A stretch of DNA of 64,000 nucleotides, taken from contig NZ_CP046509.1 of NCBI RefSeq assembly GCF_009738185.1, positions 1,987,501 through 2,051,500 on the forward strand. The letters are read 5' to 3'. A model generated the notes under the pieces. The model saw only the letters and a list, made by a program, of their open reading frames with translations, had not been told where the DNA came from and did not search any database. The stretch is from Erwinia sorbitola. GTDB taxonomy: Bacteria > Pseudomonadota > Gammaproteobacteria > Enterobacterales > Enterobacteriaceae. Made by a program: the position numbers and the translations under genes. Shown here in pieces: positions 33,726 to 42,843 of the stretch; the first letter of the stretch is position 1, and every line of letters begins with the position of its first letter.

Positions 33726-34706
33726 ATGACGCTGCTTGCTCAACAGATTTCCGCCGCTCAACGACGTTCCGGCTTATGGCTGTGCGGGCTGGGGATATTT
33801 TGCTTTGCGCTTTTGCTGGTCAGCCTGTGTGCAGGGGATCGCTGGATCCCGCCGGGGGAGTGGTTTACCCGCGATGCACAGCTCTTTGTCTGGCAGCTGC
33901 GCCTGCCGCGCACGCTGGCGGTGATGCTGGTTGGCGCGGCGCTGGCCGTGGCAGGTGCGACAATGCAGGCTTTGTTCAGTAATCCACTTGCTGAACCTGG
34001 CCTGCTTGGCGTGTCAGGCGGCGCTGGTGTCGGTCTGGTATTGTGTATTCTCTCCGGTATCAGTAACCCGTGGCTGATGAGCCTGAGCGCTATCCTCGGG
34101 GCGCTGCTGGTTACCCTGGTGCTGTTGCACTTTGCCCGTCAGCACCTCTCCAGCAGTCGTTTGCTGCTGGCAGGAGTGGCGCTGGGCATAATTTGCAGCG
34201 CGCTGATGACCTGGGCGGTCTATTTTAGCAGCAGCATGGATCTGCGTCAGTTAATGTACTGGATGATGGGTGGGTTTAGCGGCGTTGACTGGCGCTACAG
34301 CTGGCTGATGCTGGCGCTTATTCCGGTGCTGATCTGGTTAAGCAGCCGGGTACGAGTGTTAAACCTGCTGGCGCTGGGGGAGGTCTCTTCACAGCAGCTG
34401 GGCCTGCCGCTGGTGCTATGGCGCAATCTGCTGGTGATGGCAATTGGCTGGCTGGTGGGGGTCAGCGTAGCGCTTGCCGGAGCAATCGGTTTTGTCGGTC
34501 TGGTCGTTCCGCATATTCTGCGGCTTAACGGTCTGAGCGATCATCGTATTCTGTTGCCTGGCTGTGCACTGGCCGGTGCGGGTGTGCTGCTGGCCGCCGA
34601 TATTATTGCCCGTGTGGCGCTCACTTCCGCTGAACTGCCGATAGGAGTGGTGACAGCAACGCTGGGCGCACCGGTGTTTATCTGGCTATTATTGAACCAC
34701 CGCTGA
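33726..34706 (+). CDS. btuC: Vitamin B12 ABC transporter permease BtuC
   Basis: Inner-membrane permease subunit of the BtuC2D2-F cobalamin importer. 326 residues with about 10 helices. FecCD-family blocks are clear: RLPRTLAVMLVGAALAVAGATMQALFSNPLAEPGLLGVSGGAGVG, GVALGIICSALMTWA, MYWMMGGF and GFVGLVVPHILR (the coupling helix facing BtuD), and the C-terminus GVVTATLGAPVFIWLLL. It starts at 33726. Terminator-like structure separates it from btuE. The order btuC-btuE-btuD-nlpC is as in E. coli. Confidence 0.95.
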   Translation: MTLLAQQISAAQRRSGLWLCGLGIFCFALLLVSLCAGDRWIPPGEWFTRDAQLFVWQLRLPRTLAVMLVGAALAVAGATMQALFSNPLAEPGLLGVSGGAGVGLVLCILSGISNPWLMSLSAILGALLVTLVLLHFARQHLSSSRLLLAGVALGIICSALMTWAVYFSSSMDLRQLMYWMMGGFSGVDWRYSWLMLALIPVLIWLSSRVRVLNLLALGEVSSQQLGLPLVLWRNLLVMAIGWLVGVSVALAGAIGFVGLVVPHILRLNGLSDHRILLPGCALAGAGVLLAADIIARVALTSAELPIGVVTATLGAPVFIWLLLNHR

Positions 34707-34725
34707 CAGCCTGACGGCTGTTTTT
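34706..34725 (+). terminator. Terminator-like hairpin between btuC and btuE
   Basis: ACAGCC (34706-34711), loop TGAC, GGCTGT (34716-34721), then TTTT. It begins at the last base of the btuC stop codon, so it could reduce read-through into btuED. Confidence 0.65.
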
Positions 34726-34752
34726 CTCCTTACGTTAAAACAGGAAAAGACC

Positions 34753-35295
34753 ATGAGTATTTTCGAAACAGAACTGGTGACGCTCGACGGCGATAAAACT
34801 ACCCTGGCCCAGTGGCAGGGGGATGTTCTGCTGGTGGTTAACGTGGCATCAAAATGTGGCCTGACACCGCAGTATGAGGCGCTGGAGAATCTGCACAAGG
34901 AGCTGCACGATAAGGGACTGACGGTACTGGGCTTCCCGTGTAACGCTTTCCTGGAGCAGGAACCGGGTAGCGAGGCAGAGATTAAAACCTTTTGCAGCAC
35001 CACCTACGGCGTGACGTTCCCGATGTTCAGCAAAATAGAGGTAAATGGTCCGCACCGTCATCCTTTGTATGCGCAGCTGGTGGCGGCACAGCCTGAGGCT
35101 ATTGCCCCGGAAGGCAGCGGTTTTCTGGAGCGCATGACCAGTAAAGGGCGTGCTCCGAAGCAAAAGGGCGATATTCTGTGGAACTTTGAAAAGTTCCTGA
35201 TTGGCCGGGACGGTAAAGTGATAGGGCGCTTCTCGCCGGATATGACGCCGGATGACCCACAGTTAGTTGCCCGAATCCATCAGGCACTGGCGTAG
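34753..35295 (+). CDS. btuE: BtuE-type thioredoxin/glutathione peroxidase with altered active site
   Basis: 180-residue thiol peroxidase of the glutathione peroxidase fold that reduces hydroperoxides; despite its place in the btu operon E. coli BtuE is not needed for B12 uptake. The peroxidatic Cys-35 is in NVASKCGLTPQYEAL, and Trp-143 and Asn-144 are in LWNFEKF. The usual FPCNQF reads FPCNAF here: Ala-65 (codon GCT) replaces the catalytic Gln of the Cys/Gln/Trp/Asn tetrad. The resolving-type Cys in FPCN and FC are kept. The rest of the protein is intact. Activity may be reduced or shifted. Confidence 0.93.
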   Translation: MSIFETELVTLDGDKTTLAQWQGDVLLVVNVASKCGLTPQYEALENLHKELHDKGLTVLGFPCNAFLEQEPGSEAEIKTFCSTTYGVTFPMFSKIEVNGPHRHPLYAQLVAAQPEAIAPEGSGFLERMTSKGRAPKQKGDILWNFEKFLIGRDGKVIGRFSPDMTPDDPQLVARIHQALA

Positions 35296-35298
35296 CAA

Positions 35299-36039
35299 GT
35301 GCTGCTGAGATTAACAGACGTTGCTGTAACCGGACGCCTGTTTCCGTTCAGTGCGCAGGTGACGGCCGGGCAGATTATTCATCTGGTTGGCCCCAACGGT
35401 GCGGGTAAAAGCTCGCTGCTGATGGCGATAGCCGGATTACTGCTAACGGCAGGAGAAGTGCAGTTTGCCGGGCGAGCGCTGAAGGACTGGCCCGGTATTG
35501 CTCTCGCACGCCAGCGTGCTTATCTGGCGCAACAGCAGTCTCCCCCCGGGCAAATGCCGGTCTGGCACTATCTGCTGATGCATACACAGCAGCAGGGTGA
35601 GGCATCACATACCACGCTGCTGGCGCTGGCGCAGGCCTTACAGCTTAGTGATAAACTGGCACGGCCGCTGACGCAGCTTTCCGGTGGAGAGTGGCAGCGG
35701 GTACGTCTGGCGGCGGTCATCTTACAGGTTAGCCAGCCTGAGGGAAGTCTGCTGCTGCTGGATGAGCCGTTAACCGGGCTGGATATTGCCCAACAGGCAG
35801 CGTTTGACCGCCTGATCCCACAGCTGAAGGCGCAGGGCGTCACGGTGATCATGAGCAGCCATGACTTGAACCACTCCCTGCGTTATGCGGATCAAATCTG
35901 GCTGATGCGGCCAGGGCAGCCTGCATTGCAGGGTTGCCCGCAGCAGGTGCTGACGCCGGAGCATCTGAATGCGCTCTATCAGGTTTCATTCCGTCTGCTG
36001 GAAATTGAGGGACAGGCGATGCTGACAACACTGTGCTGA
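35299..36039 (+). CDS. btuD: Vitamin B12 ABC transporter ATPase BtuD
   Basis: ATP-binding subunit driving BtuC. 246 residues: Walker A GPNGAGKSS (31-39; Ser replaces the more usual Thr), Q-loop in AYLAQQQSPP, signature LSGGEWQRVRLAA, Walker B LLLLDEPLTGLD, switch His in SSHDLNH. It matches E. coli BtuD including the PVWHYL block. The start is a GTG at 35299, three bases after the btuE stop; no better ATG exists upstream. Co-transcribed with btuE, with nlpC 72 bp on. Confidence 0.93.
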   Translation: MLLRLTDVAVTGRLFPFSAQVTAGQIIHLVGPNGAGKSSLLMAIAGLLLTAGEVQFAGRALKDWPGIALARQRAYLAQQQSPPGQMPVWHYLLMHTQQQGEASHTTLLALAQALQLSDKLARPLTQLSGGEWQRVRLAAVILQVSQPEGSLLLLDEPLTGLDIAQQAAFDRLIPQLKAQGVTVIMSSHDLNHSLRYADQIWLMRPGQPALQGCPQQVLTPEHLNALYQVSFRLLEIEGQAMLTTLC

Positions 36040-36111
36040 TCATATTGGCGCTGTTGCCAGTTACAGGTATTGCCGTTAGATTACAGACTGTTGCTATTAA
36101 GGTGCATCATT

Positions 36112-36570
36112 ATGCGTTACTGGCTTCTGCTTGTTGTTATTATTCTGGCCGGCTGTAGCAGCCGTGCACCTGCCCCGGACGGGCGTCTGTCGGACTCCAT
36201 CGCCGTGATCGCTCAACTTAACGATCAGCTCGGTCAGTGGCGGGGCGCTCCTTACCGCTATGGTGGCATGAGCCGCCGTGGTGTTGACTGCTCAGGTTTT
36301 GTTTACCTTACCTTCCGCGATCGTTTTAATATGCAGCTACCGCGCACCACGTCTGCGCAGACTGATATTGGCACGCGCATCGACAAGGCACAGCTGCTGC
36401 CGGGCGATCTGGTCTTCTTCAAAACAGGCAGCGGTGAAAGTGGCCTGCACGTCGGGATTTACGATACTGATAATCAGTTTATCCATGCCTCAACCAGCCA
36501 GGGTGTGACCCGTTCGTCTCTGGATAATGTTTACTGGCGTAAAGTTTTTTGGCAGGCACGGCGAATTTAA
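36112..36570 (+). CDS. nlpC: Lipoprotein NlpC, NlpC/P60 peptidase
   Basis: Probable murein peptidase anchored as a lipoprotein. 152 residues with a short signal sequence ending in the lipobox ILAGC. The NlpC/P60 triad is present: Cys in GVDCSGF, His in LHVGIY and a second polar His in FIHAST. The start at 36112 is chosen for the lipoprotein signal and AAGGTG ahead; an open frame begins earlier at 36070. It follows btuD as in E. coli. Confidence 0.92.
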   Translation: MRYWLLLVVIILAGCSSRAPAPDGRLSDSIAVIAQLNDQLGQWRGAPYRYGGMSRRGVDCSGFVYLTFRDRFNMQLPRTTSAQTDIGTRIDKAQLLPGDLVFFKTGSGESGLHVGIYDTDNQFIHASTSQGVTRSSLDNVYWRKVFWQARRI

Positions 36571-36897
36571 TCGCCAGTAAAGCACCAGTCTGTTGTTTTA
36601 CAGCTTATTTGATATATGTCCGCACAATTAACCTATGCGGAATATAAAATACCACTTTAGCCTCCATTTCTCTTAAGTCATCATTTCAATAAATCAGTGC
36701 ATTATTTCCATAAAGACAACACAAACATAAAGGGTAATGAAATCGATTAGCATCGTTTATGTCAGTTTTGTGTTAGCTTAATGATCTGGATTACAAGCAA
36801 ATGCACACTGCAAATGAATTGCCGCAGAGTGACAGTCTCTTGACACTGTTGCGTGTCCTATTTTGTTGATATAGGATGCTGTGAGTGCCGCTTAATA
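36571..36897. other. Intergenic region between nlpC and the EAL-like gene
   Basis: 327 bp, AT-rich. A 6-bp inverted repeat TCCGCA/TGCGGA spans 36619-36641. A TTGACA at 36840-36845 lies upstream of the EAL-like gene but has no -10 at good spacing. Nothing else stands out. Confidence 0.45.
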
Positions 36898-37653
36898 ATG
36901 GCGAACAAGATGAATATCTTTCTGGAAGCTGATTATAAAACTTACACAGCATTCTGCCCGGTTTACAGCCCTGGCGGGCTGTTAACGTCCGTCGAAATGT
37001 TAACTCACTTCACCCATGCCAGTATCAATGTAGCAATGCCGCAGGACATTTTAACGCCGCTATTAAATGACAGACAGCGTGTCCTGTTGTTGCAGGAACA
37101 AATTAACATCGTCGAGAAGCATTACGAATTTTTTAACGATAACGACCTGAAAGTGGCGATTAATATTGATCAACCGCTGGCTGAGACTATCCTCGGTAGT
37201 GAGTTTATTCTGAAAAAGATGTGCCAGCTGGATTGCCTCGAACTTGAGATTAGTGAAAGCTTTCCTGATTTAACCTTAGGTAAAAATAATAATTTCTTGC
37301 AGGCATTGAGTGAGAAATTTAACTTAAGTCTGAATAATTATGGCGCTGGTAAGGCGACTTCAAAAGCAGTTTTTGACGATCTTTTCTATCGAATCAAACT
37401 GGATAAAGCATTTATTCAGCATAATATTAAGCGTTTATCCTTTCATCCCTTTATCAGCGCTATCCTTGATCATATCAAACCGCACTGCCAGGAGATTGTG
37501 GTGCAGGGTGTCGATGATATGCCGGGATTACAGGTGGTGCGTGACTATGCTTTTGATGGTATCCAAAGTGCTCTCTTCCCGACGGTCAATGAAGATGCGC
37601 TCACCCATCTGACCGTACCTCCCTATCAACTGCGGGAACGTATGTTGCAATAA
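36898..37653 (+). CDS. ydiV: YdiV-like degenerate EAL-domain protein, probable anti-FlhD4C2 factor
   Basis: About 251 residues from the ATG at 36898 (36910 and a GTG at 36853 are alternatives; none has a strong ribosome site). The fold is EAL-like, but the metal- and c-di-GMP-binding residues are gone: the EAL signature position reads SVEML, and the DDFG-type loop reads NNYGAGKATSKAVFD. The latter, with FIQHNIKRLSFHPFI, matches E. coli YdiV/RflP, which binds FlhD and blocks flagellar gene activation instead of cutting c-di-GMP. Position after nlpC also agrees. The codon use is AT-rich compared with its neighbours. Confidence 0.8.
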   Translation: MANKMNIFLEADYKTYTAFCPVYSPGGLLTSVEMLTHFTHASINVAMPQDILTPLLNDRQRVLLLQEQINIVEKHYEFFNDNDLKVAINIDQPLAETILGSEFILKKMCQLDCLELEISESFPDLTLGKNNNFLQALSEKFNLSLNNYGAGKATSKAVFDDLFYRIKLDKAFIQHNIKRLSFHPFISAILDHIKPHCQEIVVQGVDDMPGLQVVRDYAFDGIQSALFPTVNEDALTHLTVPPYQLRERMLQ

Positions 37654-37743
37654 CCCTGAAAACTCTCCGTGTTTGATAACGCCACCGCGCTTTACACTAA
37701 CGGAGTCAGCGGGGATGTTCCCGTCGACTCTGACGGAGACGCC

Positions 37744-39183
37744 ATGCAATTTAATAATACCTGGTATCAAGAGCTGAGTGGTTTCTATACCGCGCTTGAA
37801 CCTGCGCCGTTAAAAAACCCTCGACTGCTGTATCACAGCGCGCCGCTGGCGCGTGAGCTTGGGCTGGATGAGCAACTGTTCGGCGCAGAACATGTCGGAT
37901 TCTGGAGCGGCGAGCAGTTGATGAACGGCATGCAGCCGCTGGCGCAGGTTTACAGCGGGCATCAGTTTGGTGTCTGGGCCGGTCAGCTCGGCGACGGGCG
38001 CGGACTGCTGCTTGGTGAGCAGCAGCTGCCCGACGGGCGTAAATTTGACTGGCATCTGAAAGGGGCAGGGCTGACACCCTACTCTCGTATGGGAGATGGG
38101 CGGGCAGTATTGCGCTCCACGCTGCGGGAGTTTCTGGCTTCTGAAGCGATGCACGCGCTCGGTATTGCCACCTCGCGTGCTCTGACGGTGGTAACCAGTG
38201 ATGAGCCGGTCTATCGTGAAACCAGCGAGCCTGGCGCGATGCTGCTGCGCGTGGCCGAAAGTCATCTGCGTTTTGGTCACTTTGAGCATTTCTACTACCT
38301 TGGGCAGCAGGACAATGTCACCCGGCTGGCGGACTACGCAATTCTGCACCACTGGCCGCAGTGGCATCAGGAGCCGGATAAATACCTGCTGTGGTTCAGC
38401 GATGTGGTGAAGCGCACCGCCCGGCTGATTGCTGGCTGGCAGAGCGCTGGCTTTGCCCACGGCGTTATGAACACCGACAATATGTCGATTCTCGGACTCA
38501 CTCTGGACTACGGCCCTTACGGTTTCCTCGATGACTACCAGCCGGGCTTTATCTGTAATCACTCTGACCATCAGGGGCGTTACAGCTTCGAGAATCAGCC
38601 GATGATCGGACTGTGGAATCTTAATCGTCTGGCGCATGCGCTATCAGGATTAATGAGCACCGAGCAGTTAAAACAGGCGCTTGCACTGTATGAACCGGAA
38701 CTGATGCGCGGCTGGGGCGAGAAAATGCGCGCCAGGCTGGGTCTGCTGACTGCCGGTAAAGACGACAATAATATTCTTACCGGCCTGCTGTCGCTGATGG
38801 CGAAAGAGGGCAGCGATTATACCCGGACATTCCGCCAGTTAAGCTCCGTTGAGCAACAGCAGTCACGCTCGCCGCTGCGAGATGAATTTATCGACCGTGA
38901 AGCGTTTGATAGCTGGTACAACGTCTATCGCCAGCGTCTGTTACAGGAAGAACGTTGCGATGAAGAGCGTCAGCGGACGATGAAACAGGCAAATCCGGCG
39001 CTGGTGCTGCGTAATTATCTGGCGCAGCAGGCGATTGAGCATGCGGAACAGGATGATATCAGCGTGCTGGAACGACTTCATCAGGCGCTGCTGAGGCCGT
39101 TCGACGATGCGCCAGAGTTTGCTGATCTGACGCGTCGTCCACCGGACTGGGGCAAAAAACTCGAAGTGAGCTGCTCCAGCTAA
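37744..39183 (+). CDS. selO: Protein adenylyltransferase SelO (YdiU)
   Basis: Pseudokinase that transfers AMP from ATP to Ser, Thr or Tyr of target proteins, linked to redox stress. 479 residues. Conserved blocks: VYSGHQFGVWAGQLGDGRG, DWHLKGAGLTPYSRMGDGRAVLRST, GFAHGVMNTDNMSILG (catalytic loop) and the metal-binding DYGPYGFLD. The C-terminus EVSCSS has Cys where the animal SelO has selenocysteine. Start at 37744 (MQFNNTWYQELSGFY) by homology; the frame is open 25 codons further up. It is tail to tail with hmuV, overlapping by 4 bp. Confidence 0.95.
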   Translation: MQFNNTWYQELSGFYTALEPAPLKNPRLLYHSAPLARELGLDEQLFGAEHVGFWSGEQLMNGMQPLAQVYSGHQFGVWAGQLGDGRGLLLGEQQLPDGRKFDWHLKGAGLTPYSRMGDGRAVLRSTLREFLASEAMHALGIATSRALTVVTSDEPVYRETSEPGAMLLRVAESHLRFGHFEHFYYLGQQDNVTRLADYAILHHWPQWHQEPDKYLLWFSDVVKRTARLIAGWQSAGFAHGVMNTDNMSILGLTLDYGPYGFLDDYQPGFICNHSDHQGRYSFENQPMIGLWNLNRLAHALSGLMSTEQLKQALALYEPELMRGWGEKMRARLGLLTAGKDDNNILTGLLSLMAKEGSDYTRTFRQLSSVEQQQSRSPLRDEFIDREAFDSWYNVYRQRLLQEERCDEERQRTMKQANPALVLRNYLAQQAIEHAEQDDISVLERLHQALLRPFDDAPEFADLTRRPPDWGKKLEVSCSS

Positions 39184-39956
39184 CGGCGCAGTGAGACCTG
39201 CGGGACACCCTCATTCAGATGGGGGTGTACCATTACGTCGGCATGATACCAGCGCGTTAGCGTAGCCTCATCCAGCACCTCTGATGGCAGGCCCTCGGCC
39301 ACCAGTTTTCCCTCTGCCAGCAACATCACACGATCTGACCACAGAGACGCCAGATTTAAATCGTGCAGTATGCAGCAGACGTGGAGCGGATACTGCCGGG
39401 TTAACTGCGATAATAGCCGCAGCAGATGCTGCTGATGATAGAGATCCAGCGCGGAAGTTGGCTCATCGAGAAACAACCATCCCTGCGGGCCATCCTGCCG
39501 CCACAGCTGTGCCAGCGCGCGGGCAAGCTGCACCCGCTGCTGCTCACCGCCGGAGAGTTGCAAATAGTCGCGTTGAGCCAGAGTATCGCAGCCTGTTAAC
39601 GCCATCACTTTCTCTACCACCGGTTGCACCGGGCCAGGCCAGGGTGCGCGCCCCATGGCCACCACGTCATATACGCTAAGGGGAAATGCCATGCTGCTCT
39701 GCTGACGCATCACGGCGCGCTGTCGTGATAGCTGCATGGCAGGCCACTGCACCAGAGGTTGATCGTTTAAACAGCAGCTACCACGCTGCGGCGTTAGAAA
39801 ACCGGTAAGCAGCCGTAGCAGGGTGGATTTACCCGCTCCATTGGGGCCAATCAGCGAAACCAGCTCTCCCGGCCGCAGCGTCAGTGACACATCATCAATC
39901 AGCCAGCGTTGCCCCAGCTGGTAGCTTAACCCGCTGGCGTTCAGTAAATCAGCCAT
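39180..39956 (-). CDS. hmuV: Haem ABC importer ATPase HmuV
   Basis: ATP-binding subunit of the HmuTUV haemin importer. 258 residues: Walker A GPNGAGKST (37-45), signature LSGGEQQRVQLARALAQL, Walker B WLFLDEPTSALD, switch His in LHDLN. The FepC/HmuV-type C-terminus ends in VHPHLNEGVPQVSLRR. Overlaps hmuU by 8 bp and is last in hmuSTUV, which depends on the Fur box upstream of hmuS. Confidence 0.93.
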   Translation of the reverse strand: MADLLNASGLSYQLGQRWLIDDVSLTLRPGELVSLIGPNGAGKSTLLRLLTGFLTPQRGSCCLNDQPLVQWPAMQLSRQRAVMRQQSSMAFPLSVYDVVAMGRAPWPGPVQPVVEKVMALTGCDTLAQRDYLQLSGGEQQRVQLARALAQLWRQDGPQGWLFLDEPTSALDLYHQQHLLRLLSQLTRQYPLHVCCILHDLNLASLWSDRVMLLAEGKLVAEGLPSEVLDEATLTRWYHADVMVHPHLNEGVPQVSLRR

Positions 39957-40950
39957 TGAGACCTCCCCGGCGGCGCAGAATCAACCACAGGAACCACGGC
40001 CCGCCAATCAGACTGGTCAGCAGGCCCACCGGCATCTCTGCCGGAGCCACCAGGGTGCGTGCCAGCGTATCGGCTAACAGCAGCAGGATGGCACCGCTGA
40101 GTAGCGAAGAGGGCAGCAGCCAGCGATGATCGCCACCAAGGCAGAAACGCATCAGATGCGGCACGACAAGACCAATAAACCCAATCACCCCGCTGACCGC
40201 CACCGCCGCCGCCACCAGAAAAGCACTCAGTACCAGCAGATAGCGCTGTGTGCGCGGCACATCAATGCCCAGATAGTGTGCTTCTTCCTCACCCAGTTGC
40301 AGCAGGTTAAGACGCGTCGCCAGCCGCTGTACCAGCACCATGCAGGGCAGTACCACAGAAGCACATACCAGCACCGTTGGCCATTGTGACTGTCCAAGAC
40401 TGCCCATGGCCCATAGCGAGAGCTGACGGAGCTGCTGGTCGTTGCTTAACCAGGACAGAACGCCTACCGACGCACTACACAGGGCATTAATGGCAATGCC
40501 GACCAGCAGCAGGCGGCTCAGGCCACTCTGTCCTTGCTGACTGAGCAGGAAGATCACCAGAGTTACTGCCAGACTACCCAAAAACGCTGCCAGCAGCGGC
40601 AGATACAGCATCAGTACTCCTGGTAGTGAAACTGATAGCACGATAGAGAACGCCACCGCCAGCGCTGCGCCACTGCTGATCCCTAACAGGCCCGGATCAG
40701 CCAACGGGTTACGAAACAGTCCCTGCATGACGCAGCCGGAGAGCGCCAGCGCGCCGCCAACAACTACCGCCAGCAGCACGCGGGGCAGGCGAATGGTAAA
40801 CCAGATTTGCCACAGGCTGCTGTCAATGCCGGCATGCCACAACATCGGCAGCGACAAATGCATCGCGCCGCTGTTGGCAGCGCTGATACCCAGAATCAGC
40901 AGCAGCAGCACAAGTCCGCACAGCCAGCGCAGGTAACGTGCTGACATCAC
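39949..40950 (-). CDS. hmuU: Haem ABC importer permease HmuU
   Basis: FecCD-family permease, 333 residues with about 10 helices. RLPRVLLAVVVGGALALSGCVMQGLFRNPLADPGLLGISSGAALAV is the family signature, with GFIGLVVPHLMRFCLGGDHRWLLP near the coupling helix. It works as a homodimer with HmuV and takes haem from HmuT. Overlaps hmuT by 4 bp and hmuV by 8 bp. Confidence 0.94.
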   Translation of the reverse strand: MMSARYLRWLCGLVLLLLILGISAANSGAMHLSLPMLWHAGIDSSLWQIWFTIRLPRVLLAVVVGGALALSGCVMQGLFRNPLADPGLLGISSGAALAVAFSIVLSVSLPGVLMLYLPLLAAFLGSLAVTLVIFLLSQQGQSGLSRLLLVGIAINALCSASVGVLSWLSNDQQLRQLSLWAMGSLGQSQWPTVLVCASVVLPCMVLVQRLATRLNLLQLGEEEAHYLGIDVPRTQRYLLVLSAFLVAAAVAVSGVIGFIGLVVPHLMRFCLGGDHRWLLPSSLLSGAILLLLADTLARTLVAPAEMPVGLLTSLIGGPWFLWLILRRRGGLNG

Positions 40951-41768
40951 GGCAGGGCTTCCGCGGTCTGACGCAGTTTCAGAATGGCCGCAGGAGTGTC
41001 GATCCCAAAGCCGAGCAGCGCCATATCATCCACGATCAGCAGCTGCTGATTTTTGCCTGCCGGGGTCAGTGCCAGGCCGGGGATCTTCCACAGATTTTCT
41101 TCACCGCCGAGAGTGCGAATACCATCGCTGGTTGCCACAATCAGCTGCGGCGCGCTGGCAATCACCCCCTCCTGCGACAGCGGCTTATAGCGCTGAACGC
41201 TGGCCATTGCATTTTGCAGACCTGCCGCATGAATCGCTGCATCGGCAGAGGTTTCGCTGCCAGCGCCCATGGTGCCCATTCCCTGATGGGCGAGAATAAA
41301 TAGTACTTTGACCGGCAGCGGCGATTTTGGCACGCTTGAGAGCTGTTTCCGTACTTTTTCCTGCAAAGCCTTACCGGCATCTTCGCGATGCAGGGCGGTG
41401 GCGATAGTGTGGATTTTCTCGCTGATTGCGGAAATATCGGCCTTGCCGGTGACATCCACCACTTTCACACCGTTTTGCTCAACCTGTTTCAGCGCCAGCG
41501 CCGGTTTGGCCAGCTCACTGGCGATCACCAGCGTTGGTTTTAGCGCCAGAATGCCCTCAGCGTTGAGCTGACGCATATAGCCAACGTCAGGCAGTTTTTT
41601 TGCCACTGCCGGATGCAGACTGGTGCTGTCTCGCGCCACCAGCTCTTGCTGCGCATCCAGCGCATAGATAATCTGGGTAACATCGCCGCCAATACTGACG
41701 ATGCGCTCGGCGGCGGCGGCCTGCAATGCCAGCGGCAGGGCAATCAGAGCGAGCAGGCGGGATTTCAT
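40947..41768 (-). CDS. hmuT: Periplasmic haem-binding protein HmuT
   Basis: 273 residues with a signal peptide (MKSRLLALIALPLALQAAAA) and a class III (BtuF-like) two-lobed binding fold joined by a long helix. ERIVSIGGDVTQIIYALDAQQELVARDSTSLHP carries the conserved Tyr (YALD) thought to bind haem iron. It hands haem from the outer-membrane receptor to HmuUV. Overlaps hmuS and hmuU by 4 bp each. Confidence 0.94.
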   Translation of the reverse strand: MKSRLLALIALPLALQAAAAERIVSIGGDVTQIIYALDAQQELVARDSTSLHPAVAKKLPDVGYMRQLNAEGILALKPTLVIASELAKPALALKQVEQNGVKVVDVTGKADISAISEKIHTIATALHREDAGKALQEKVRKQLSSVPKSPLPVKVLFILAHQGMGTMGAGSETSADAAIHAAGLQNAMASVQRYKPLSQEGVIASAPQLIVATSDGIRTLGGEENLWKIPGLALTPAGKNQQLLIVDDMALLGFGIDTPAAILKLRQTAEALP

Positions 41769-42796
41769 ACGGAGGCACCTTCTGCACTGAGAGCGGTTAA
41801 CTGTTCACGCCAGCGGGTCTGCTCTGGCTGGCCTTCGCTACGCTGGCCGTACAGTTGCGCAATCTGCGTACCATCGGCCGCAAACAGCTCCAGGCTGGTG
41901 ACAATGCCATCAGCGGTAGGCTTCCGGGTGATCCAGCTCTCAGCAATAAGCTGTTCTTGCAGGTGCAGGGTGAACGCCGGGTTAAAGATATTCAGCCAGT
42001 TGTGCATTGGCATCAGCTTCTCGATCGTCCCGGTAAAAATCTGCACACAGGCGCGGTTGCCGACAAAAATCATAATTTCATTGCCATCATGGCGTACGGT
42101 CTCCAGCAGCGCAGCCAGCGACTGATTGCTGACCTGCTGTGCCAGATCGTCGCTCACGGCCTGGAAAGCCTGCTGACGGGATACGTCGTGTTTTTTCAGC
42201 AGACGGAAGAACTGATGGACATCGGTCATGGCGCGCCAGTCGCTTTCAAGCGCAGCACTGTCAACGTTGCTGGAGAAGGTCGCAGCAGCGGCGGGGATAA
42301 CGCTAAATACTGCCGCCGCATCGGTACGATACTCCGCGAGCAGCTGCCGCCAGGCGTCCATATGGGTATTTTCGGTTGCGTAAACTTTCAGAACGGCGTC
42401 GCCGTGCTGGTCAAAAAACTGAATACTTTGACGTTCACCGTGGCCGGTCATCTCCGTAAGATGGAAGACGCTGGCCCACTGATTGACGAAGACGCGCAGG
42501 TCGAGCGCACGCGGATTAAGCACAATACCCGCATGAGCACCGATATGAATATTACTGAAAACACCCAGATGTTCATGTACCGCATATTCGTTGCGCGTAA
42601 TGCATTTGGTTTCGCCGACGGCTTCCAGAGCGTGCAGCAGTTCACGCATATCAGGGCGCAGCGGCTGTGCCTGATGGCCCACACGAGCGGCAGTCAGCTC
42701 TGCCTCGCTGATACCCATTAACGCTGCCAGATCGCGCGCATATTTCTTCGGATGCCGTTCTTTTAAGTCGCTGTATTGTTGATAGTGCGCAGTCAT
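41765..42796 (-). CDS. hmuS: Haem-handling cytosolic protein HmuS
   Basis: 343 residues of the HemS/HmuS/ChuS family with two repeated halves. It binds haem in the cytosol and may degrade it. The halves show RDLAALMGISEAELTAARVG early and HLTEMTGHGERQSIQFFDQHGDAVLKVY in the middle; the NKCV.. type second half ends near ADGTQIAQLYGQRSEGQPEQ. Start ATG 42796 with GAGGA 8 nt ahead; a GTG at 42811 is less likely. First gene of hmuSTUV, with a Fur box 48-66 nt upstream. The usual receptor hmuR and small gene hemP are not present in the operon. Confidence 0.94.
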   Translation of the reverse strand: MTAHYQQYSDLKERHPKKYARDLAALMGISEAELTAARVGHQAQPLRPDMRELLHALEAVGETKCITRNEYAVHEHLGVFSNIHIGAHAGIVLNPRALDLRVFVNQWASVFHLTEMTGHGERQSIQFFDQHGDAVLKVYATENTHMDAWRQLLAEYRTDAAAVFSVIPAAAATFSSNVDSAALESDWRAMTDVHQFFRLLKKHDVSRQQAFQAVSDDLAQQVSNQSLAALLETVRHDGNEIMIFVGNRACVQIFTGTIEKLMPMHNWLNIFNPAFTLHLQEQLIAESWITRKPTADGIVTSLELFAADGTQIAQLYGQRSEGQPEQTRWREQLTALSAEGASV

Positions 42797-42843
42797 TGCT
42801 GTAGTCCTCACGGAAGCCGCTTAAAGGAAAGAGTATTCATTAT

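Noticed and set aside
36853..36897. N-terminal extension of the EAL-like protein from a GTG at 36853
   Set aside because: The added residues have no family similarity and a TTGACA element lies only 8 nt upstream, which would put the start codon inside the promoter.
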